Source of the DNA: Jaminaea rosea
Lineage: Eukaryota > Basidiomycota > Exobasidiomycetes > Microstromatales
Direction of reading: 5' to 3'
NCBI RefSeq assembly: GCF_003144245.1
Contig: NW_020289976.1
Location: 372,001 to 436,000, forward strand
Length of the DNA: 64,000 bases
Position 1 is the first letter of the stretch; each line of letters opens with the position of its first letter. This document shows, in pieces, positions 9,201 to 17,845 of the stretch. A program made the translations under genes and the position numbers. The notes beneath the pieces are model-generated. The model saw only the letters and a list, made by a program, of their open reading frames with translations. It searched no databases and was not told where the DNA came from.

Positions 9201-11013
9201 GAGCATCGACTCCACCAACAGCACATACTCTTCATCGGCTGCATCCAACTCGCTGCGACGGTCATTGATTACTTCTCTTCCCATCACTCGGGCAGGCTCG
9301 AAGCGCCCGCTCGATGAGGACGACGAGGATGTCACGATGTCCGACGTGCAGCAGGATGCGCAGCTGCGCGCGTCTTTCCGCCGTTTCACTTCGCAACGTC
9401 ATCATCTCTGGGCGGAGGGCACTTTCTTCCTTTCCATCGCCACGCACATTGCCGATCTCGCGGCGCGATGGCGTCCTGCAGCGATGGCGGATTGGAGCTT
9501 CACGCTCGTCTCATCTTCTTCGGATGGGGAGGAGAGCGGGGCAGAGCAGTGGCTCAAACACAAGTTTGGGTTCGTGGATGGAACGAGGGAGAAAGAGTTG
9601 CCCGTGGGAAAGGAGCTGAGCGTTAGGGGCGAGATGCTTGAGCTAGATCATGACGATGAGGAAGAGGGTGAGGACGATGTGATGGCAAATCGCTGCAGTC
9701 CTTCGACCGGGCTGGTCATCTACCCACTTCCCCCTGCCTTAGCGAACAGGAAGGCTCTCTCAACAGATGGGATGGACCAGGCATGGGATCTAGAAGCTCA
9801 TCGGCTCCAGCGCCTATCCTCCAGCGCCTCTAATGGACCCCTGACAGGCAATCACTTCGCCCCTTACCTCCTGGTCGTCGACTGGGGAGCCGCTGCCGAC
9901 AGGCGCAAGACGCTCTCCCGGCTGGGCCTCACGAAGACCACGGAGCCCTGGAAGGCAATCGAGGTCGTCTCTCTCGGCGGACTCACGCAGGCGGGCCAAG
10001 ACGACATCGACTCCGTCTTCGCGCGCAGCGTCGTGCGATTCGTCAGGGACTTCCCGCTTCTTCGCTATCCGCTGGGCACGGCTGTCGGCGCGGGGCAGAC
10101 GGTCACGACGCTCGACGAGCTGGTGGCGACCATTCAGCGGCCGTGGGACGAGGCGCTCGTGGGAGTGCAGGCTTTGCTTGCTCGCTTGCCTGCCCAGCAC
10201 GCGTCGACGAAGGCCATTCGAGGAGGCCTTGTGCGTGCAGCGATCGAAGCCGTTACGACTCTGCTGGCCATGGCCAATCACGGAATCACTGCGCTCCTCA
10301 ATAACGCCGAGACGCTCATTGAGGAGGAGGATGAGTCCACATCCGGCGCTCTCATGCTTCCAAGACTCGACGTGGAGAGCTTCCTAGCTCGCCTTCCTCG
10401 AGGAAACACGGTGAATGAAGCCCTGGCTCGATTGGGTCGCGAGCTTGTCAAAGACTTGCTTGACCGGGATGATCACGTAGGGCACGAGGCAGACGAGGAT
10501 GGCGATGAGACGATGCGCAGCCAGGCAGGCCCCTCAGGTGGGCTACTCATGGCCCAAGCGCTCCTCTCTCAACCCTCCTCCTCCTCCTTTCCCCTCACCA
10601 CCTTCCTTTCTTCTCTCGCCGCTTCAAGGCTGGACTTGCTCGCTAATCACTTCTTCCTCTGCGTGCGAGAAGACGACGATGAGGATGAAGGGCGTAGTAG
10701 CAAAGCTCGCGTCGAGATTGAGGCGCAGCGTATGGCCGATTGGGGGAAGCGGGCAGTGCAGCTATTGGATGGAAGGATGAGGGAGGCGCTTGCGGAGGCT
10801 GCGGCTCAGGAGAGCAGAGATCGTCCTGCTACATCGGATGCGAAGCAGGTAAAGAAACTCAAGCCGGAGTCGCCTCGACGAGAGGAGCGAAGGGAGGGGC
10901 GAAGGGATGACTTTGCGCCCAGCGGCGATGTTGCGAAGCTGCGACATTTGATCGCCAGCGCCAACTCACTCCTGTCTCCGGGCTCGCCATCAGCTTCAGC
11001 AGCTGAGGTGTGA
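6298..11013 (+). CDS. SAC3: SAC3/GANP family mRNA export factor (TREX-2 scaffold)
   Basis: This intronless frame of 1571 residues encodes the TREX-2 scaffold that links transcription to mRNA export at the nuclear pore. The N-terminus is RGG-rich (about residues 33-77) and has Phe-rich stretches (SPFAPSSFTPFG) like those that contact Mex67 or pore proteins. The SAC3/GANP core starts near residue 240 with the family signature GSCMDMCPEFEREERE and continues through LDYLLYKVV, VWNRTRAIRQDFIVQ, ERIARWHI and EFRAYHLILN to about residue 580. A second Pro/Ser/Phe-rich linker follows. Then comes a basic helical stretch (AREAFSQEWSRR, DRWVARWEMKREEQRQRER, near 880-940) that fits the Sus1/Cdc31-binding region. 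The remaining C-terminal 600 residues resemble larger GANP-type proteins more than yeast Sac3. It is convergent with VAS1, with 84 nt between the stops. Confidence 0.92.
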   Translation: MDEQGHGGFGQHNAGHFARPSSSSSSTTPLASRGARGGSGGFRGAARGAASAPDGTSSSTRGFRGRGAPRARPFANKSVTFNASPASDSAASASQEQSIPTETAFRVEGDGQRASSSAFGSPVGSMSPFAPSSFTPFGAPSQSSEPAQSQEQPRPAAPKLAPPTAAGPPSGSTTPAHHLSSDEGSSSTDEEERRKRFATTPKNNRFLEMKKQRPALREKYIQQGILPDPLKPQQLSDAANFRGSCMDMCPEFEREEREFQGEGDELEVYPGSTKLDPAIAVKIYRRPAAGRELPLPEDVRPPEVLEKTLDYLLYKVVPPQPDSDRLANVQGFVWNRTRAIRQDFIVQGEASPLTIQCHERIARWHILSLHWRGGSVDGQGQLRDSWPADRDPWSQQQELEQLAKTLTSLCEFYDDLRLTSGQEAPSPHEAEFRAYHLILNIFDPEVLRVVELLPEAVFDAPILQSAIKFRAYAQRSNRGGSGRANQLNTDAPMNLFSRFFAEIKLEQVPYLLACMLENQFGPVREGALKALSSNYNKAHRGPTLTFVQRALGADSPEEVAKWAEICDIEVLPAAPGEGGGAALKLHKQKIIDFAKVDLGSFSLTLVEAKRGRRTCQQIVDGDQAAAMTSTSSFAPSQPAQTAARSTLGSTGSAAFDSFDSIATAKLSPFAPSFRPKEPAAQPAFAREPSAKTAAFSLPATSAAPSSAAFDAPAPAPATGGFSFSRPSTSATPAAGTSAGGPSAFASSSAWTSAPQQSQPKALSQPTHGAKPSTPSSDGAAHSSFMDVKPPAPVPRAPAAKCPPRPPPVSTSEASSALQQRLIDEVVSQQSRMIAEQALAAEVKRRRTFARNEALDTLAQRLLTRLVGEGGDESREESTPAKLAADLAREAFSQEWSRRSTLRSRLDRWVARWEMKREEQRQRERFEYVRQRVRERGLIASSSEKEAGSSSWGKRGGMRSVMGAADASMSIDSTNSTYSSSAASNSLRRSLITSLPITRAGSKRPLDEDDEDVTMSDVQQDAQLRASFRRFTSQRHHLWAEGTFFLSIATHIADLAARWRPAAMADWSFTLVSSSSDGEESGAEQWLKHKFGFVDGTREKELPVGKELSVRGEMLELDHDDEEEGEDDVMANRCSPSTGLVIYPLPPALANRKALSTDGMDQAWDLEAHRLQRLSSSASNGPLTGNHFAPYLLVVDWGAAADRRKTLSRLGLTKTTEPWKAIEVVSLGGLTQAGQDDIDSVFARSVVRFVRDFPLLRYPLGTAVGAGQTVTTLDELVATIQRPWDEALVGVQALLARLPAQHASTKAIRGGLVRAAIEAVTTLLAMANHGITALLNNAETLIEEEDESTSGALMLPRLDVESFLARLPRGNTVNEALARLGRELVKDLLDRDDHVGHEADEDGDETMRSQAGPSGGLLMAQALLSQPSSSSFPLTTFLSSLAASRLDLLANHFFLCVREDDDEDEGRSSKARVEIEAQRMADWGKRAVQLLDGRMREALAEAAAQESRDRPATSDAKQVKKLKPESPRREERREGRRDDFAPSGDVAKLRHLIASANSLLSPGSPSASAAEV

Positions 11014-11097
11014 CGAAGGCCCGCAGTCGCTCAATGTAAATCAATCTCATGTCATTCACCGCCCCAGTCGAGTGTCGACACCTTTCCCGCGTTGCAC

Positions 11098-14000
11098 TCA
11101 CTCATCACCCCTGATCCTCTCAAAGTTCCCCCTCGCAGCCCTCAATGCCTCACCCTCCGCCTCCAACTCCTTCAGTCTACCAATACTGCGCTCTTGAACC
11201 TCCTTGGGCATCTTCTCAAACTCCTCCTTACGCTCCTGCACACCACGCTCCTTCTTGCATGCCTGATCGTTGAGTTGCAACTTCTTGTCCAGCTTGGCGA
11301 GCTCCTTGCCCACATCGATCACACCTCGGGCGACAATGTGCGCATTTGCTGAGGCGGAGAGAGTTGTGACAACACAGCCTGCCGGGATGTCCTTCGAGCT
11401 AGCAGGGACGACGTTTACGCTCTTGCAGCCCTTGACGAGGGTCACGATGACGTCCTTTTGAGACTCGAAGAGTTGCGCGATGCGCGAGTCAGAGGAGGTG
11501 ACCTCAATGAAGGCTTGGATGTTGGACTGGATGCCATAATCCGCGGCCAAGCTCCTCACACCACGCACAGCCGCAAAGATCTGCTCGAAGTCCTCTTCAG
11601 CTTGTGCATCCTTACGCTCAGCCATCTCCTCCGGGTAAGAGGCGAGACAGATTGTCTCGCTCTTCTCGCTCGGACGACGGGGCAAGCGCTGCCAGAGCTC
11701 TTCGGTGACGTAGGGCATGTAAGGGTGTAGCATCTTGAGTCCCTCGTCCAGGCAGGTGAAGAGGGTGGCTTGAGCCGAGGCACGAGCAGCAGGGTCAGAG
11801 GTGGTGGGATCGGTGATGGGCTTGATGGCCTCGATGTACACATCGCAGAGCTCGTACAACCAGAAGTTGTACGCCGCAGCCGTCGCGGCCATGAAGTTTC
11901 GCTGCGACATGCCGTTGTTGATCGTGGTGGCGGCAGCGTCGAGCTTGTGAAGAATCCACTTCTCGACCAGGCTCTCTTTGCCACTAGGAGTGCGCTCGGC
12001 AGGGGGTTGGAAGCCGCCTTCCAGCTTGGCGAGGGCGAAGCGGGTCGCGTTCCAGAGCTTATTGCAGAACTTGCGATAGCCTTCCACGCGCATGATGTCA
12101 AGGTTGATGTCGCGGCCTGCGGAAGTGTAGGCGCACAGGGCGAAACGAAGGGCGTCGGAACCACACTGCGGGATTCCCTTCGGGTAGTCCTTCTTCTGTG
12201 AGGCGGCGGCACGTTGTACTTCCGCCTGGCCGAGGTTGCCCTCGAGCAGCTTGGCGTGGAGGTTGTCGAGAGTGATACCGCTGATGACGTCAAGCGGGTC
12301 AACAACATTGCCAAGCGACTTGCTCATCTTGCGTCCATGCGCATCGCGGACCATCGCATGGCAGAAGACCTCCTTAAAGGGGATGGACCCGGTGAGGTGC
12401 ACGCCAAGCATGACCATACGCGCCACCCAGAAGAAGAGGATGTCCCACCCAGTCTCGAGCATCGAGTTCGGGTAGTAGTACTCGAGATCCTTGGTCTTCT
12501 CCGGCCAGCCCATGATGCTGAATGGCCAAAGACCGGAGGAGAACCAGGTGTCCAGCACATCCTCGTCCTGCTCGAGCTTGTAGGGCTTGTCACCCGCAAT
12601 GGCCTTTGCTCGCTCGTGCGCCTGAGCCTCAGTGCGGCCCACGACCCAGTTCTTGAGCGCGGCAGGATCGTCCTTGTCCTGCTCTACGCCTTCGACGTTG
12701 ACGAAGTAAGCGGGGATGCGGTGTCCCCACCAGAGTTGACGCGAAATGCACCAGTCCTGGATGATTTCCATCCACTTCTGGAACTCGCGCTCGCTCTGGC
12801 TAGGGACAATGACCATACCTTGCTCCCTGACGGCCTTGACCGCTCCGTCAGCCAGAGGGCGCGAAGAGACCCACCATTGCGGCTTGATCAGCGGCTCAAC
12901 GACATCGCCCGATCGCGAGCAGATGGGGATCGTCATCTCGTTGTCCTTTGTCTCGACGTACAACCCCTCCTTCTTCAGCGCCTCGATGACAGCACGACGA
13001 GCGCTGAAACGCTTCTGGCCGGCGAAGGGCCCCGCCTCCTCGTTCAGCGTGCCGTCATCATTGAGGATATTGATGAACTCGAGATTGTGCCTCTTGCCAA
13101 CCTCGTAATCGTTGGGGTCGTGGGCGGGAGTGATCTTGACGGCACCGGTTCCAAACTCCATATCGACGGCCACGTCGTCGCAAACGATTGGCATCTTGCG
13201 GTTGGGCAGGAAGGGGTGCTCGGCGTACTTGCCGTGGAGGTGAGTGTAGCGGGGGTCCTTCGGGTGGACGGCAATGGCCGTGTCTCCGAGCATGGTCTCG
13301 GGACGGGTGGTAGCGATGGTGATCTTCTCGTCTGAGCCAGCGATCTTGTAAGAGAAGGAGACGATGACACCGAATTCAATCTTTTCCTTGTCGTCGTAGC
13401 CGGGGACGTTCATGAGCGTGCGGCCCTTGAGCCTGGCGCGGGGACGAGGCGATGTAGTATCAGTACGAATGTACAGGTAGTTATGCTGCTCGTCGCCGTA
13501 CTCACTCCTTTTGGTCTACTTCAAGGTTGGAGAGCGTCGTGTTGAGCCTGCAGCACCAGTTGACCAGCCTATTAGCTCGGTAGATGATTCCATCCTCGTA
13601 GAGCTTGCAGAAGTTCTCGGTGACGGCGGTATATCTCGCCTCATCCATCGTAAACGCCTCTCTAGTAAAGTCGTAGGATGCTCCCAGTCTCCTCATCTGA
13701 TTGGCAATGCGCGCCTGATAGTCGTCCTTCCACTCGAAGACCTTTTCAACGAATTTTTCTCTCCCGTAGTCGTAGCGCGTCTTGCCCTCCAGCTTAGCCA
13801 GTCGCTTCTCCACAACAGCCTGCGTCGCAATACCAGCGTGGTCGTATCCCGGGACGAATAGTGTTCGATAGCCACGCATACGATGCCATCGGATGAGGGC
13901 ATCCTGAATGGAGATGGTAAGGGCGTGACCGATGTGCAGCGAGCCAGTAACGTTCGGGGGAGGAGCAGGGATGACGAAGGTCTTCTCTGGGTCGTAAGGG

Positions 14001-14612
14001 TCTGCTTCGCTTGGCTCTGACGGGGTGAAGAAGCCAGCCTTCTCCCACCAGGCGAACCACGATTCTTCAACGTGGTCCGGGTTGTAGCCTGATTCCATGG
14101 GCGCCGAGAGATCTGCGGGCGCGGGGTAGCGAAGGATCGAGGCAAAGTCAGTTGGGAGTCAATGTAGCACAGAAATTCCGCCTCTCGGGCTCACCCTTCT
14201 TCTCTCCTGCGACCGTCTTGTTGACCCACTCGGGCTCCTCGACCTTTTCCTTCTTTGCCTTTTCCTTCTTTGGCGCTCCTTCAGCAGCGTTGCCCTTCCT
14301 CTCAGCGGCAACGGCCTGCTTTCCCGCCTTCTTGGCTGCAGCCTCAGCAAGCTTGAATGCCTTCTTGGCTGCCGACTTGGACATCATGGTACCATCAGGG
14401 CCAGGGACGAGGTCCTTCTCTGGCGGGTGGTAAGCCCCACCAATGTCGCGCTTGGGTTGCGGAGCTGAGGAGCCATCTGCCGGCGCCTGGGAGGACGACA
14501 TGGCGGCGAATGCAATTGGGGCGATCGAAATGGGTCGAGGCCGAGGACGAAAGGTAGCAGTACGACGAAGCAAGGAGTACGTTGGTTGTAGTAGTAGTCT
14601 AGATCCAGGCAT
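11098..14612 (-). CDS. VAS1: valyl-tRNA synthetase, predicted dual mitochondrial/cytosolic
   Basis: This gene charges tRNA-Val. Exons on the minus strand are 14612-14195, 14112-13506 and 13432-11098, giving 1119 residues. Introns are 82 and 73 nt, and both splices restore family sequence ([16 protein letters not shown] and [18 protein letters not shown]). Class I motifs are clear: GSLHIGHAL (HIGH) and [10 protein letters not shown] (KMSKS). The editing-domain entry [17 protein letters not shown] and the C-terminal coiled coil ([10 protein letters not shown]) are also present. Two in-frame ATGs matter. The one at 14612 gives an Arg/Leu/Ser/Thr-rich, acid-free leader starting [19 protein letters not shown], like a mitochondrial presequence. 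The one at 14501 starts [12 protein letters not shown], like the cytosolic enzyme. A further in-frame ATG at 14756 is probably 5' UTR. Yeast VAS1 is known to make both isoforms this way. Confidence 0.95.
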
Positions 14613-14807
14613 ACAATGTGGCCTGGAGAAGTGAGATGCAAATTGGCTGAGAAGATCCAAGACGAACCAAGATTGACTCGGCGGACTGACGGCCAGACCG
14701 ACGAGCGGACGGGCGACGACAAGCTTGACCTCGGAAGCCGCCGCGCGCGAAGCCATTCACTCGTTGCCGTCATCGCGGGCGAGGGCTCTTCGTGAGCTGA
14801 GGATCAT

Positions 14808-16067
14808 CTATTGTTCTGAGTGATGAAAGCCTGCATTCTTCCACCCAATCCAGGCCACATACCCCTTGTCTAGCCCACAGCTCAGCTGCTCATTTGGTAC
14901 AGCCCAGATCTCCCAATCACCTCCCCCATCCTGCAGCCACGTCTCGATGAAGGCCATGGTGGCCTCAGAAGAGCGCAGCTCGATGACGACCAGGACAAGC
15001 GTCTTGTCTGGCTCACTAAAGATGTTGAGCGTGTCAATGAGCGGCGAAAAGAGGGAAGGGCTGCGCACAGAGGTGTGGGAGGAGGTGTGAGAGAGGGTGT
15101 CGTGGCATGAGACTGAGACCAAGACGGACTCACTTGAAGACGCAGTCTACCGCCACGATGAGGTCTACCGATGATGGTGCGCTGCCCGAGGAAGACGCCG
15201 GGAATGTGTCCATCACTCTCTGCTTCATCGCCTCTATACCACCACCATAGCTACTGCCACTACGCAGCATCTCAGCGCAGTGCACCCAGTCGAGCTCAGC
15301 CACGCTTGCCCCCTCGTCTCCTGCTGCGAGCTGCGCCATATTCTTTCTCAGTAACGGCAGCATCGCTTCCTGATCTGTAGCGACCCAATTCACCCCTCGA
15401 ACCACCCTTGAGAGTAAGGGAAGCATGACTGCGGGCAGCACTCCCGTCCCCGATCCAAGCTCGAGGATATTGGCGCCCGGCAAGGCATCAGCATGGAGGA
15501 GGGGGCGACGCTCCCCGAAAGGAGGTTTATGTAGCTGTCTCATGAGGCAGGCGGCCAGACGCACGCTCGACCGCCATACTACGCTCCCCGTATCCCCGCC
15601 CGTACTGCGCAGGGAGGTTGAGTCTTGGTACACGACGACCTCAACACGCGAGGACGACGTAAGGGATGGGTTGCTGCTTGTCTTGCCCTTACCCTTGCTG
15701 CGCTTCGAGATTGCTTTGCTGCCACCTCTGCTCGAGCTTGACTTGAGGTACGAGGCTTCTTGGTCTGCAACCACGGACTCTACCTCTGGCATCTCCTCAT
15801 CCTCGAGATCAAAGCGGATGGAAAGCGCATCGTGGTGTGAGTCGACTTGACCTAGCCCTGTACGTCCTGCTGGGGCCGGATAGAGAGTGTAGAGGATGAA
15901 GACCTGCCGGTGAAGCCATGGTGAGCTGCTGTGCATACAAGGATCTGCGTCACAGCGCTGCGCCGGCCCACCTCTTCATCCGCGTCCGTGACCTTTCGGG
16001 CACCTGCGTCCAGGTTGAGCAGACTTGACGGCAGCTTCGGTGGCTTCTCCTCGCCATCATGGTCCAT
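14808..16067 (-). CDS. METTL21/Rkm5-like protein lysine methyltransferase
   Basis: This is a class I SAM-dependent methyltransferase of the METTL21 group, which methylates lysines on ribosomal proteins, elongation factors or chaperones. Exons on the minus strand are 16067-15972, 15903-15134 and 15060-14808 (372 residues), with introns of 68 and 73 nt. The first junction gives DADEEVFILYTLYP and the second VDCVFNPSLFSPLIDTL, both family-like. The SAM-binding motif I is LELGSGTGVLP and motif II is WVATDQEAMLPLL. The DCVFN motif stands where family members have DxxY/DCIYN, and TGSVVWRSSVRLA matches the pre-motif helix. The C-terminus (LRSSEATMAFIETWL, WIGWKNAGF) resembles fungal Rkm5. A Lys/Ser-rich insertion precedes the catalytic core. 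An ATG at 16220 would give a longer start, but 16067 leaves room for the promoter shared with the divergent membrane-protein gene. Confidence 0.8.
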
Positions 16068-16267
16068 GCCAATCCTGCTTGCCCACTTGATCTCCTGAAT
16101 GGTCAAGAGTTGAAAGTCCTTTTGCTCGCCTGTGCTGCAAAATCGAGCCGCCGGCTGAAGAGGCAGTGTGCGGAGCGGCCGCCGTCGACTCGACTCCACT
16201 TTGTCGTCCTCGACCAACACTTTCTTTCGCTCCTTCCCTTCGCACCTTTTTCTCCCCCAAACCCAGC
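16068..16267. promoter_or_regulatory. short divergent promoter
   Basis: Only 200 nt separate the start codons of the methyltransferase (minus) and the Rrt8-like membrane protein (plus). Both genes must initiate from this shared region, which contains a CT-rich run before the plus-strand start. No defined binding site is claimed. Confidence 0.55.
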
Positions 16268-17614
16268 ATGCCTCAAGAAACGACCAACTTCCCCGCTTCC
16301 TACGTCGTCATCGGGGCCTATCGCCTAGCGCATGACCCCGCGCTCTGGAAACCAATGTGGGCCGACATTGCAGGCGCGGCAAAGAAGGCTGGTCTCGTCG
16401 CTGCGCTATGGGGCGTCCTCACTTGGCCAATTCAACGAGCCTTTGTCCACCTCTTCATGCGAGGAAGCGGTACAGTACTCGGCTTCTCTGGCCTCTACTC
16501 CAGTATCAGTAGCAAGGCAGACAAGATCGATGACTCGTTGCCATTCGTCATTCCCCTGCCCAGCTTGCAGGGCTTTGCTACACTCATGTTCGTCCTCTCG
16601 CAGTGCTCCACCATCATGGAGCTGTGGCTTCGCAGGAGATTGAGAAGGGCACGCACCCTCGCCTATGGAGAGACGGTCAAGTCTCGCGGCAAGAGTGCAG
16701 AATGGTGGACGGACTACTACGAGGAGTGGGAAGAGCCACCCACACAACGCGCTATGCAGGCTGCCAAGAGACAGAGCCTCTACGCCCGGCTGGCTACGCC
16801 CATCGTGAGGATGGTGGTACTCAAGGTGTTTCTCCTGCCATTGGACTGGATTCCGTTCTTCACCCTGGGCATCTCCGCCTTTGTGCGCAGCTTGAGCTTG
16901 GGCAGGCAGCTCCATGCTCCCCTCTTTGCGAGCAAAAGGATGACCCCACTCCAGGTCGAGGTATGGATGATGGAGCGCAGCTTTGCCTACAGGCAATTCG
17001 GATTCGCTGCGTGAGTGCGTCGTTACAGCCGTGAGCGGAGGAATCGGTGATTAGCAGGCTAATTTGATCATTCTTGTTCCGTCGCTCGCAGTGCCCTAGT
17101 GGAGAACATCCCCCTCCTCGGTCTGGTCCTCTCCATCTCCAATCGAGTCGGAGCAGCCATGTACGCTCACGACCTAGAGAAGCGCCAGCAACTCTTCCGC
17201 TCAGGTCAATTGGCCAAATTAAAGCCAAACGAGACGTACAGCGAGAAGGACCCTCGCAAGCCTTCTACCCCTCATGCGCGACCTGCGGTCGGACCTGTAG
17301 GCGACGGTATGGGAAGTGGAGTGCCAGGAGAGTTCGGTGCCTTGACTGGTGGAGGGGTTAGCTCGGGAGTGCAGCAGGAAGGGAGACAACATTTGAGCAT
17401 TCCCAGACCGTTCGAGGGAGGGAGCAAGAGTGGCGAAGAGCCACCATCGTACAGCGCATCTGAGGCACAACGCATCATTGCCGATTCGGCGGACGCGGCT
17501 GGTGGGTTGGGGCTGGCGCCTGCTCATGCTGCGGAGGAGAAGGGAGAAGAGGCGTCGACAGGTGGCATCAAAAGGAGAGTGCCTCCGCCGCCTGTGCCGC
17601 CGAGGAAGTCTTGA
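16268..17614 (+). CDS. Rrt8/EI24-like multi-pass membrane protein
   Basis: Two exons (16268-17010 and 17092-17614, intron 81 nt with a CTAAT-like branch site) encode 421 residues. Four hydrophobic blocks are visible, near residues 40-62, 95-120, 185-215 and 250-272. The last contains NIPLLGLVLSISNRVGAA followed by an ADLE-like acidic step (YAHDLEKRQ). That arrangement and the conserved block across the splice junction (FAAALVENIP) resemble the fungal Lds1/Lds2/Rrt8 proteins, which are lipid-droplet and spore-wall proteins related to EI24. The C-terminal 130 residues are disordered and end in a Pro-rich peptide with basic ends (RRVPPPPVPPRKS) that could bind an SH3 domain. The family assignment comes from memory of motif style and is moderate; the membrane topology is firmer. 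Confidence 0.7.
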
Positions 17615-17845
17615 GAGCGTGGCAGACATGCATGCGGAGGAAGCAGAGGGCTCATCGTCATGAAAGTGGGCAAGAAGCGGCACAGCCGTCTTGATTAACG
17701 CCCTCAACGAAACGCGAGACGAGAGAGGGCACGAAGCTTCTGCTGTTGTACATACATCTTTGTCGATCAAGCCATCTCAACCTCCTTCATGCTTCTTCAT
17801 TGAGCGGAGCATCCTCTGCTCGACGCGAGTGTCCCCTCTTTCCAT

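Noticed and set aside
12214-13335. 373-codon plus-strand frame opposite valyl-tRNA synthetase
   Set aside because: Antisense shadow of the conserved VAS1 catalytic region, with no family-like motifs.
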